A stretch of 64,000 nucleotides of DNA from Saccharomyces paradoxus. Its lineage: Eukaryota; Ascomycota; Saccharomycetes; Saccharomycetales; Saccharomycetaceae. The notes beneath the pieces were generated by a model, which saw nothing but the letters and a program-made list of their open reading frames with translations, did no database searches and had not been told where the DNA came from. A program made the position numbers and the translations under genes. This document shows, piece by piece, positions 49,710 through 58,800 of the stretch (position 1 is its first letter; every line of letters begins with the position of its first letter). The stretch is from contig NC_047493.1 of NCBI RefSeq assembly GCF_002079055.1, forward strand, positions 558,001-622,000. The letters are read 5' to 3'.

Positions 49710-52115
49710 TTATTTTATTTGGCCAAGAATTTCGATGCTTTTACTTTGTTTATTTTCTGTTGAAGCTGAGAATTCCTGTGGTTCCATGTTTACCTGGGTT
49801 GGGACTAAATTAATATTGCTTCCCGAGCCTCTTATTGTTGGCTGCTCCTTCTCTTGTTGCTTAGGGGCCGAGTTCACGTAGGTGTAATTATTTGTTGAGA
49901 TAGGTTCAATGGCTTTGATGTCCAAGGGGGGTAGGAGAATCTTGTTATAATTTGAATCTCTCTTTGGGAAATTAGGAGAGAGCGGCAAACATGACGCCAC
50001 TGACAACGATTTCATATCAGTAGCAGCAGATAAAGAACCTCTTGAAGTTTTGCGGAATGGCTGTTGTAGAGCAAAACATGACCAATTGGAGATATCAGTC
50101 AACAACGCTTTTGTCTGGTCATTCAAGTGAGGAGAGTAAATCAAATAGGGGTAAAGAATATTATCTCTTAATGAAGATACAATAGCATGCAGTAGTATAT
50201 GATAAGCAATGAAGGAATCTGACCAAAAATCGAACAAGATGGAGTGTAAGTCAGTCACTAAATTCTTTTGACGTGTAATAATGTAATCATTGACAAATAC
50301 TTCAACCCTTTCAAATTCATCTTTCTCCGTGGATGAAAGGTAGTTTTGACGTTGTATATAAATGGTGTCGAACCAGAAATACAACATTAAGTCGATATTG
50401 GGGTTTACTAGTAGCTGAGATACTTGTGATGGTGAAACATCTGAGCTTGCAATCAATTCGGATGAAAACAACTTTAGTTGGAAGCTGACAATGTCGGTGA
50501 TCAATTGAATATTTCTTGAATTTAAAGACGCCAGGTTGAAAGACTTCAAATTAAAAAGCATTGATATAATTGATAAGTTGGTGGTGATTAAAGTTTCGTC
50601 AACAAACGAGGAAGAATGATGAAGTAAACACGAGGTAGATACCTGCGGGAAGTTGTCAATAAACCATATGTTTCTCATGGTTCCACTTCTCAAAGTCAAG
50701 TTGTTAATGAATTCAAACCAGATCGTTTCCCACAATAACCAGTGACTTTTGGATTTGCAATCCGTAATCCTTGCATTCAGAACGGTCGCAAATAAGGAGG
50801 AGTTTGTATTGATTCCAGGTTTGATCGGTTGCTGCATTACGAAACATTCATTCAAGTAAATCAGCAAATCATGCACTCTAAAGTCAGAGGGCAGCTCATG
50901 CGGATAGGTTTTCTTTATTATAAAATAAACGTATGCGGAATCAGCCAAAATGTTGATCTGCTTTAGAGTTAAATCAGTCGTCGACATTGGTAGCCCCTTG
51001 CATATGAAGTCTTTTAGTGAACTCGACAAAAAGAATTCTTGGTTAACAAACCAATTGAATATTAGCAAAGAATCATCGTTGAAGTTGTTTGAATCACGCA
51101 AAATATTGACCCATAAATCGAATACGAACCATGCATTTTCCTTACTATTCAAATAATGGTAAATGGAGGACGCCGCAGTAAATGGTTTCAGAATATCTTG
51201 CAGCATTGAAAATACATCGAACTTTTTAATGGAATTAGAAACAGGAATGTTATTCTCCAACATTACTAGAAGAGAATAAAATAGAATCAAGGCAAAAATA
51301 CCATGTTGCTCCTTCTCTGATTCAACGTCGTCGCTGTGGGCGTCATTGTCGCTATCGTTGTATTTAGACGAGCTAGTGTACAAATTAGCACAACAGATAA
51401 ACCACAGCTTTTGAGAATCCTGATTCAACGAAATGGACATACCCAGACAAGCTATTATGAGGCCAAAAGGCCTGTTAATCCAAAAATCCTCTACCAGCTC
51501 GTCATTTTGTAGTGATGAGAACAAGTCCGGAAAAAAGTTTTGGAAGATCTTATTTTCTACCAAGTGGCTTACACCCATTCTGAAGAAAGTTAGAATATCT
51601 CTTGAACTAATAAAATCTAATGGATACTGTTGCAAAATTTTTACACTGATAGAAGATTCCAACTGGCTTTTGATCTCTTTAAAGCGGCTCTTCCTTTTCT
51701 TTGAAATAGTGGATCCTTTCCCAACGACAGTACGTTGTTGTTTATCCATGCTTTCAATATTATTACTATGGTAATGAATATTAATAAGGCCGCTGTTGAC
51801 CTTGATCATCGAATTAACCAGCGTTTCCATTTTAATATCTCTTGATGAAGTCGAATCAACATCACCAACGCCGAGCGAGACTGGGACGTCGGTCTGATCG
51901 TCTGTCATTGATGCGCAACTGGATAAGAGAAAGGTTCTATGGACAGTCCTAATGTGTCGCTGTAAGAGATCGCGCCTAACAAAAGAATGTTCACAGACTT
52001 GGCATTGGAAAGGCTTCACGCCTGCATGAGACCTTTCGTGCCTTATCTTGTGCTCGGATCTCGAGAAAGGCTTCAAACAAAATGAACATATATATTTTTT
52101 CTGACCCACAGCCAT
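49710..52115 (-). CDS. Putative C2H2 zinc-finger transcription factor (YGR067C-like)
   Basis: An 801-residue protein equivalent to YGR067C (804 in S. cerevisiae), whose fingers resemble those of the regulator Adr1. Two tandem C2H2 fingers sit at the N-terminus: C10/C13/H26/H30 and C38/C41/H54/H59, joined by a standard HAGVKPF linker. The rest lacks known catalytic motifs but has the hydrophobic helical look of the fungal regulatory domain seen in related factors. It is expected to bind DNA in the nucleus; targets are not established. The frame is open 79 codons further upstream, but ATG 52115 starts the family-typical MAVGQKKYIC; the upstream stretch is probably leader. Confidence 0.9.
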   Translation of the reverse strand: MAVGQKKYICSFCLKPFSRSEHKIRHERSHAGVKPFQCQVCEHSFVRRDLLQRHIRTVHRTFLLSSCASMTDDQTDVPVSLGVGDVDSTSSRDIKMETLVNSMIKVNSGLINIHYHSNNIESMDKQQRTVVGKGSTISKKRKSRFKEIKSQLESSISVKILQQYPLDFISSRDILTFFRMGVSHLVENKIFQNFFPDLFSSLQNDELVEDFWINRPFGLIIACLGMSISLNQDSQKLWFICCANLYTSSSKYNDSDNDAHSDDVESEKEQHGIFALILFYSLLVMLENNIPVSNSIKKFDVFSMLQDILKPFTAASSIYHYLNSKENAWFVFDLWVNILRDSNNFNDDSLLIFNWFVNQEFFLSSSLKDFICKGLPMSTTDLTLKQINILADSAYVYFIIKKTYPHELPSDFRVHDLLIYLNECFVMQQPIKPGINTNSSLFATVLNARITDCKSKSHWLLWETIWFEFINNLTLRSGTMRNIWFIDNFPQVSTSCLLHHSSSFVDETLITTNLSIISMLFNLKSFNLASLNSRNIQLITDIVSFQLKLFSSELIASSDVSPSQVSQLLVNPNIDLMLYFWFDTIYIQRQNYLSSTEKDEFERVEVFVNDYIITRQKNLVTDLHSILFDFWSDSFIAYHILLHAIVSSLRDNILYPYLIYSPHLNDQTKALLTDISNWSCFALQQPFRKTSRGSLSAATDMKSLSVASCLPLSPNFPKRDSNYNKILLPPLDIKAIEPISTNNYTYVNSAPKQQEKEQPTIRGSGSNINLVPTQVNMEPQEFSASTENKQSKSIEILGQIK

Positions 52116-52662
52116 AGCAATGATAATGCAAATACGGTTACTGTATATTAACAATTGTCTTCTCTCGAGAGAAGGTTTTAAAAAAGCGACAAGCCTAGCT
52201 CTTAATTCATGCCAACTCGAATGAAGAAAGAAGTAAAAAAAAAAAAGGAAGGAATACAAAGCAGAAAAATGTAAAACTAAGTCTTTATAAGTACTTTGAA
52301 GATGCGCTGTATATAAATATGTGGGGTCAGGTAGACCTAGCTCGAAATCCACAATGCAGTGATTACGATAAGTTAGCCTTATTAAACGTCAATGATTTTG
52401 TGTTGTAAGCACAGGCGCGGGGGAGGGGACGCACCCTTGAAGTACAGTCTGTCTATAAAATTAGGAAACCACCTCCTGCGCTTGATTAACATCACTGGCA
52501 CCGCATGCTTTGGTCGTTTTTAGCGGTGACCTTTAGTCCATAATTTCTTCTATTACCAGATCCCATCGACCCCTTAGTCCGAACAACGGCCGTGTTTGCC
52601 GCGGACGATCGGAGGACGATTAGCAGCGCGGGGTAGCCGACTCGGGGCGCCGAGAGCGGGGA
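52116..52662. other. ART5-YGR067C spacer, becoming GC-rich
   Basis: Holds the promoter of the zinc-finger gene and the ART5 3' end (both minus strand). From about 52570 the base composition turns unusually GC-rich and continues into the ART5 coding end. The open frame on the plus strand at 52596-52790 is a by-product of this composition. No gene recognised. Confidence 0.5.
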
Positions 52663-54417
52663 TCAGTCATCGTCGCAGTAAGCGGGTACGGACCCTGTCG
52701 CGCAGGACGATGCGGACGCCTGCGCCTGCTCGTACGACGGCACTGTCAGCGCCGCCGAATCGGCGCCGAGCGGCTGTAGCGCCGGCATGAGGTGATCGTT
52801 AGTGCTCTCGTGATAGTTTGGCGGCGGCTGCGGCAGCGCGAGTTGCGCTGTTGCTGTGGAGTTCAGTTCAAGGCCCGGAGTCAGACCCTGCGCGGGGTAA
52901 GTAGTTGAAAAAAGGGGTACTAACTCGCCAGGGCGGAAGTGGATCTTACCATCGTGTTTGTCAAACAGCACAAGACGGCCTTTCATAGGCAGATGCGGCG
53001 AAATGAATAATAACATGGGCAATTGCGCTTTAATCTCCAGGTTCTTGTATTCGCCATCCACTTGCCGTTGCAAAAGGATACGCACCTGCAATTTGTGCAT
53101 GACACGGATCAGGTTGTCGTGCACACAGCAATCTTGAGTAATTTGTTTGAGGTTGTCTGGGATTTTGAAGGGACAATTGACGTCAAGTTTGTCCGTCAGC
53201 GGGCCGAAGTCCGCTAGATGCGTAATTTTTGTGACGGCTATTTCATCATCGTAGATTTGTCCGCTGCTGTCTTTCATTGCGTAATATTGGATTAGCGCCA
53301 TTTCTACCCTATCCAAACGAATGTTCTTTTCAAAGGGGAAAATCTTGATCTTCACGGGGGTTGTGCTACCAATAGGAACAGCCCTACTTGGGACGGACGT
53401 TTCGTATTGCAATTTGTCGCGCCAAGTATTGCCCACACTAATTTCTTCTTGCATGGCGAGATTGTCCATTGACAACGTACGAAGGATTCTCAGATATTTG
53501 AATTTCTTGACGATAATTTTATTCTTCGTCCTCACGCCATTTCCGCCCGTATTTGGGCTACCGTTTGTGCCGTGAGAGGAAGTATGAATGCTTAGGTCGT
53601 TATCCCACAGCTGACGTCCATCTATCATGGCTTCGAAGGAATACAGTATACTGCCACTTTGTAGCCCCTCGATTGTTTCGGACACTTCTGGAGGTAGCAT
53701 TGTATTGAATGGTAGTTCATAGTTGCCCCTTTTCATTAGAAATAAATAAGAACTTCCAGATCCGTCTTTGTTGCTATAATTGTTGCTGTTATTATTAGGA
53801 GCATTATTACTACTACTTCTACTGCGACCATTTTCCCTCAACCCTTCGAAAGGGGTTCCTGTAACGCCATTTTCTGGTAATTCCAGTATTTTTCTGTGGG
53901 AAGAATGCGTCTTTCTTCGAATTATTTTGTTGAAAACAGGACTCGATAACGACCTCTTGCTTAGAAACATTGCATTACCGTTGGTGTCCATATCTTGACT
54001 ACCAGTGCTGCCACCGCTGCTACTATTGTGTTGATTTTCCGTGTTATCACCACCGACCAAAACATCTCCCTTTGAGGAAACCAATAAGTTGTCCCAATAG
54101 CATTCGAAAATCTTACGTTTTTCCTTTACTAAACTTGCCAAACTACTGCTATTCTTCTTATATCGACCAACTTGCAAAAATTCCAACTTAAATCTCCCCA
54201 CTAATCTCAGCGATATTTTCTTAACCACAATCTCATTTTTCACTGAAATCACTAGGTTGCCTGATAACGGTATAGATGAAAGCTCCAACGGTGATCCTTG
54301 GATCAAAATTATGTCCTTATACGGGGAGTTTATTCTTATATCAAAATAGCTTATTTTCTCTCTTTCCTTCTGCTCTGAATGTCCACCACTGCTAGATAGT
54401 GAACTAAGTGAAAACAT
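52663..54417 (-). CDS. ART5: Art5, arrestin-like Rsp5 adaptor
   Basis: A 584-residue alpha-arrestin. Art5 recruits the ubiquitin ligase Rsp5 to plasma membrane proteins; its known client in S. cerevisiae is the inositol transporter Itr1. The arrestin fold covers about residues 20-450, interrupted by a long serine/asparagine-rich insert (about 125-220). The C-terminal tail carries a PPxY motif, PPNY at 532-535, for the Rsp5 WW domains, plus weaker PSY and PAY sequences. The last 100 or so codons are GC-rich, unlike the rest of the gene. The S. cerevisiae protein is 586 residues. Confidence 0.94.
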   Translation of the reverse strand: MFSLSSLSSSGGHSEQKEREKISYFDIRINSPYKDIILIQGSPLELSSIPLSGNLVISVKNEIVVKKISLRLVGRFKLEFLQVGRYKKNSSSLASLVKEKRKIFECYWDNLLVSSKGDVLVGGDNTENQHNSSSGGSTGSQDMDTNGNAMFLSKRSLSSPVFNKIIRRKTHSSHRKILELPENGVTGTPFEGLRENGRSRSSSNNAPNNNSNNYSNKDGSGSSYLFLMKRGNYELPFNTMLPPEVSETIEGLQSGSILYSFEAMIDGRQLWDNDLSIHTSSHGTNGSPNTGGNGVRTKNKIIVKKFKYLRILRTLSMDNLAMQEEISVGNTWRDKLQYETSVPSRAVPIGSTTPVKIKIFPFEKNIRLDRVEMALIQYYAMKDSSGQIYDDEIAVTKITHLADFGPLTDKLDVNCPFKIPDNLKQITQDCCVHDNLIRVMHKLQVRILLQRQVDGEYKNLEIKAQLPMLLFISPHLPMKGRLVLFDKHDGKIHFRPGELVPLFSTTYPAQGLTPGLELNSTATAQLALPQPPPNYHESTNDHLMPALQPLGADSAALTVPSYEQAQASASSCATGSVPAYCDDD

Positions 54418-55123
54418 AATCTTCGCCCCCCTTATTCTTGGCGTTAGCTATGAAAGATATTTTTCACTTTTATCATCTTGCGCTCATCCTAATTATCTGT
54501 TTCGTTTTCCTTCTGTTCTTTTTTTTTTTCTTTTTTCAATTTTCGAAGAAAATGCTTTTTTTTCAAGATTATCAAAGATAAAATACACAGAAATATATGA
54601 TTACATACTTATAAAGCAAGGCGAGAAAACATATTCAAGAGCCAATATTCTACTTCAATTGTTTTCTCCTCATTATAGCCAAGAAGATCAGATGTTTATC
54701 ATATGGGCGCTTCATCTCTTACTCGACATTTACTGAATCTTCATCTTGCATCTAAAGGAATTTCTCAGAACTCCAGCCAATAACATTATCTTGTACATCT
54801 AGTGTCGACTTTTTCACTCATAGGTTTGTATGTTTCTTAAATTTCTAGCTTTTTTTGCTGCCATGTCATATCTGTAAATTCTATACGAAAGTAAACGCAC
54901 TCCATCTTTTTTGCCCATAAACGGCAATGTTTAGACATATATTATAAGGGGCCCAGGGAGTGAATCGTCAAGATTAAACTTTTTCTTCTTTCCTGAATAA
55001 AAAACAGTAAATAAATATAACCAGATCAAGAAGAAGACCACGTTTTGATTTCAAATCGACGATCTTGTTGCTTTAGGAATGATATAAATAAGAACAAATC
55101 TTTGATAACAATTTGCTTAGGTT
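54418..55123. other. ART5-ROM1 divergent promoter
   Basis: A 706-base shared promoter with poly-T runs near 54520-54565 beside ART5. A two-codon upstream ORF (55079-55087) precedes ROM1. No recognisable specific factor site. Confidence 0.5.
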
Positions 55124-58100
55124 ATGAATAGTAATGAACTGGTTCTAAGAAATAAATATTTTTATGAAATATTCGGTAAAAAAAGAAAATCAGATACTTC
55201 TACTCCTACCCAGCTGTCCCCCACCGTTAAAGCCCAGACAACGATAAATGACTTTTCTATCGATGACGATGAAGATGAAGGTAGGAGTGAAGATGAAAAT
55301 AAGGTTCTAATGGATGATAGTAGACTAGGACATGACGCCAGCGCACAGTATAGGGTAATACCGAACTGTTCATCTCACCAATTAAAGGCATCTCCGGTTC
55401 TACGTGTTTCAACAAATCTTAATTCAAGTGTACAATCCTTCGCAGGCGACCTAATTTCACCTACCAATAAAAAAACTTCAATAAGTGATCCGAAGAGACA
55501 AGATAAAATAAACATTTCTACCACAACTCCATCACCTTCTCAAAAAAGGCCGAATGTCTTACTTCCCTACATAAGAAAACATTCATCCCCTTCATTATTA
55601 TCATTTTCCAAAAATAGTGGCAATCATACAGGAGATCCTAACCAATCATCCACACCTCCAACTCCCAAAAGTGCAGGTCACACAACGGAGTCACACAATT
55701 CATTCCACGGAAAACATAGTTCTTCTAGCACCTCTTCTTTATTTGCATTAGAGTCACTGAAAAACAAAAATAGACGCTCATCAAACTCTTCCAATCATTC
55801 TAATCAATATCGACGCCATACCAACCAACATCATCGTCATCATTCAAGATCCAAATCAAGCCCTGTCTCTCTGACGGAAATATCTATGATCAAGGGCACC
55901 CCTTTGGTTTACCCTGCACTTTTATCGCTAATAGCAATTAAGTTTAAACAGACTATCCAATTGGGCACGCATAAAAAGATGGGATTACTTTATAGAGACT
56001 CTTTTACAGGAAAACAAGCAATCGACACTTTATGCTTAATTATAGGAACCTTAGATCGCAATTTGGGGTTGTTGATCGGAAAATCGTTAGAAGCTCAAAA
56101 ACTGTTTCATGACGTGCTTTATGACCACTGCGTAAGAGATTCTGTATTGGAGGTTTACGAGTTATCTTCAGAATCAATTTTCATGGCTCATCAGTCACAA
56201 AGTTCTACTTCGATTGCCAACACATTTTCTTCATCATCCTCTTCACTTAACTCAGTTGGTACTAAAACTGAAATAAATGGTGTTTTTGTCCCGCTGTCGC
56301 ATTGTTATTCCTCTACATGTTCTTTGGAAAAACTTTGCTATTCTATCTCTTGTCCCAATCGTTTGCAACAACAGGCCAATCTACATTTAAAATTAGGTGG
56401 CGGCCTTAAGAGAAATATCTCATTGGCGCTTGATAGGGACGATGATGAACGAATTTCTTGGACGAATTCCGTACCAAAGAGCGTATGGGAATCGTTACCC
56501 AAACAACAAATCAAAAGGCAGGAAGCAATATATGAGTTGTTTACTACAGAAAAGAAGTTTGTTAAATCTTTGGAGATCATCCGAGACACTTTTATAAAGA
56601 AATTATTAGAAACGAATATTATTCCATCTGACGTAAGGATGAATTTTGTAAAGCACGTTTTTGCACATGTTAATGAAATTTACTCTGTCAATAGAGAATT
56701 TTTAAAAGCCTTAGCACAAAGGCAATCATTAAGTCCAATTTGTCCTGGAGTTGCAGATATATTTTTGCAATATCTTCCTTTTTTTGATCCTTTCCTGTCC
56801 TACATAGCATCAAGACCATACGCCAAATACCTAATTGAAACCCAAAGATCAGTTAATCCCAATTTTGCACGTTTTGACGATGAAGTGTCCAATTCTTCCC
56901 TGAGGCATGGAATCGATTCATTCCTATCTCAGGGTGTTTCAAGACCTGGTAGATATTCACTGTTAGTAAGAGAGATAAGACATTTCTCGGACCCAGTGGC
57001 AGACAAAGACGATCTACAAATGCTAATGAAAGTTCAAGACCTTTTAAAGGATTTGATGAAAAGGATTGATAGAGCAAGTGGTGCGGCACAAGATCGTTAT
57101 GATGTTAAAGTGCTAAAGCAGAAAATTCTGTTCAAAAACGAATATGTTAATCTGAGTTTGAATAATGAAAAAAGGAAAATCAAGCATGAGGGTTTACTTT
57201 CGAGAAAGGACGTAAATAAAATAGATGCATCTTTTTCGGGAGACATTCAATTTTACCTACTCGACAATATGCTATTGTTTTTAAAATCAAAGGCAGTAAA
57301 CAAGTGGCATCAACACACTGTATTCCAAAGACCTATTCCATTACCCCTACTGTTTATTTGTCCGGCTGAGGATATGCCGCCCATAAAAAGATACGTGACG
57401 GAAAATCCGAATTGTTCAGCGGGCGTGCTTTTGCCGCAATATCAAACAAGCAATCTCAAAAATTCCATTGTATTCTCTTACTATGGCACGAAACAACAAT
57501 ACCAAGTTACTTTGTATGCCCCGCAGGTGGCCGGCTTACAAACATTAATTGAGAAGGTGAAACAAGAGCAAAAGAGATTTCTTGATGAAACTAAACATAT
57601 TACTTTTAGGCAAATGACAGGCCAATTTTTTCACTCATACGTAAATACTAATCGCATTAACGATGTCTTAGTATGCTTCGCGAGTCAAATCTTATTAGTT
57701 GCAACAAACATGGGGCTCTTTGTTGTTAATTATGCTATATCGATCAGTCAAAAACCAGTGCATCTTCTGCACAAAATTTCAATTTCACAGATATCTGTAT
57801 TGGAAGAATATAAAATTATGATTCTTTTAATCGATAAAAAACTGTATGGTTGCCCTTTAGACATAATAAATGATGCAGAAAATGCTGATTTCCTTTTTAG
57901 AAAAAAATCCAAAGTGTTACTCAAATATGTTGCAATGTTCAGAGACGGTTTTTGTAATGGTAAAAAAATCATTATGATTGCACATCATTTTTTGCACACA
58001 GTAAAACTATTAATTGTGAGTCCTTTGATATTTGATTTTAATAGCGGGAATTTTAAGAAAAACCTAAAGGCAGGCTTGGTAGATTTTAGCGTCGATTCTG

Positions 58101-58591
58101 AACCTTTGTCCTTTTCATTTTTAGAGAGTAAAATTTGCATTGGCTGTAAAAAAAACATCAAAATATTAAATATACCGGAATTATGTGATAAAGACGGATT
58201 CAAAATGAGGGAACTGTTAAATCTACATGATGACAAAGTTTTAGCGAGCATGTATAAAGAAACTTTCAAAGTGGTTTCCATATTTCCGGTAAAGAATCTA
58301 CATTTTATATGTTTCCCAGAACTTGGCTTTTTCCTCAATAAGCAGGGAAAGAGGGAGGAAACAAAAGGAATTTTTCATTGGGAGGGTGAAGCAGAGCAGT
58401 TTGCATGTTCCTACCCTTACATTGTGGCGATTAATAGTAACTTTATTGAAATTAGAGATATAGAAAATGGAGAACTTGTCCGTTGTGTACTTGGAAACAA
58501 GATACGTATGCTAAAATCCTATACCAAGAAGATTTTATATAGTTATGAGGACGCTCAAGGATTTGAGATCATTGAATTGCTAAATTTTTGA
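55124..58591 (+). CDS. ROM1: Rom1, Rho1 guanine nucleotide exchange factor
   Basis: A 1155-residue exchange factor that activates Rho1 in the cell wall integrity pathway; paralogue of the major factor Rom2. The N-terminal 250 residues are serine-rich and disordered, with poly-H/R stretches. A DEP domain lies at about 269-350. The DH (RhoGEF) domain runs from about 464 (RQEAIYELFTTEKKFV) to 660, a PH domain from about 688, and a CNH (citron homology) domain from about 843 to near the C-terminus. Length equals S. cerevisiae. Confidence 0.96.
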   Translation: MNSNELVLRNKYFYEIFGKKRKSDTSTPTQLSPTVKAQTTINDFSIDDDEDEGRSEDENKVLMDDSRLGHDASAQYRVIPNCSSHQLKASPVLRVSTNLNSSVQSFAGDLISPTNKKTSISDPKRQDKINISTTTPSPSQKRPNVLLPYIRKHSSPSLLSFSKNSGNHTGDPNQSSTPPTPKSAGHTTESHNSFHGKHSSSSTSSLFALESLKNKNRRSSNSSNHSNQYRRHTNQHHRHHSRSKSSPVSLTEISMIKGTPLVYPALLSLIAIKFKQTIQLGTHKKMGLLYRDSFTGKQAIDTLCLIIGTLDRNLGLLIGKSLEAQKLFHDVLYDHCVRDSVLEVYELSSESIFMAHQSQSSTSIANTFSSSSSSLNSVGTKTEINGVFVPLSHCYSSTCSLEKLCYSISCPNRLQQQANLHLKLGGGLKRNISLALDRDDDERISWTNSVPKSVWESLPKQQIKRQEAIYELFTTEKKFVKSLEIIRDTFIKKLLETNIIPSDVRMNFVKHVFAHVNEIYSVNREFLKALAQRQSLSPICPGVADIFLQYLPFFDPFLSYIASRPYAKYLIETQRSVNPNFARFDDEVSNSSLRHGIDSFLSQGVSRPGRYSLLVREIRHFSDPVADKDDLQMLMKVQDLLKDLMKRIDRASGAAQDRYDVKVLKQKILFKNEYVNLSLNNEKRKIKHEGLLSRKDVNKIDASFSGDIQFYLLDNMLLFLKSKAVNKWHQHTVFQRPIPLPLLFICPAEDMPPIKRYVTENPNCSAGVLLPQYQTSNLKNSIVFSYYGTKQQYQVTLYAPQVAGLQTLIEKVKQEQKRFLDETKHITFRQMTGQFFHSYVNTNRINDVLVCFASQILLVATNMGLFVVNYAISISQKPVHLLHKISISQISVLEEYKIMILLIDKKLYGCPLDIINDAENADFLFRKKSKVLLKYVAMFRDGFCNGKKIIMIAHHFLHTVKLLIVSPLIFDFNSGNFKKNLKAGLVDFSVDSEPLSFSFLESKICIGCKKNIKILNIPELCDKDGFKMRELLNLHDDKVLASMYKETFKVVSIFPVKNLHFICFPELGFFLNKQGKREETKGIFHWEGEAEQFACSYPYIVAINSNFIEIRDIENGELVRCVLGNKIRMLKSYTKKILYSYEDAQGFEIIELLNF

Positions 58592-58800
58592 GAGTACTAA
58601 TTGTACTAATACCTTGAAATTTATTTCTTGGAGCTGTACACATAAAATGAAGTTATAATTATTTGTTCGTAAAGCTATATGTAGTCGACTCCAAATATAT
58701 AGGTAGCTTTAAAAAAAAAACATGATACAACGGACAAGGATCGTCCTAGAAAAAAAAAGTCTTGGAAGTATATGGCCCTTTCCTTTGAGATATTACGTCA

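Noticed and set aside
52116-52352. 79-codon upstream in-frame extension of the YGR067C-like gene
   Set aside because: The conserved protein begins at the MAVGQKK methionine directly before the zinc fingers; the extension is hydrophobic and probably untranslated leader.
52596-52790. 64-codon arginine/alanine-rich plus-strand frame
   Set aside because: Product of the GC-rich block over the ART5 3' end.
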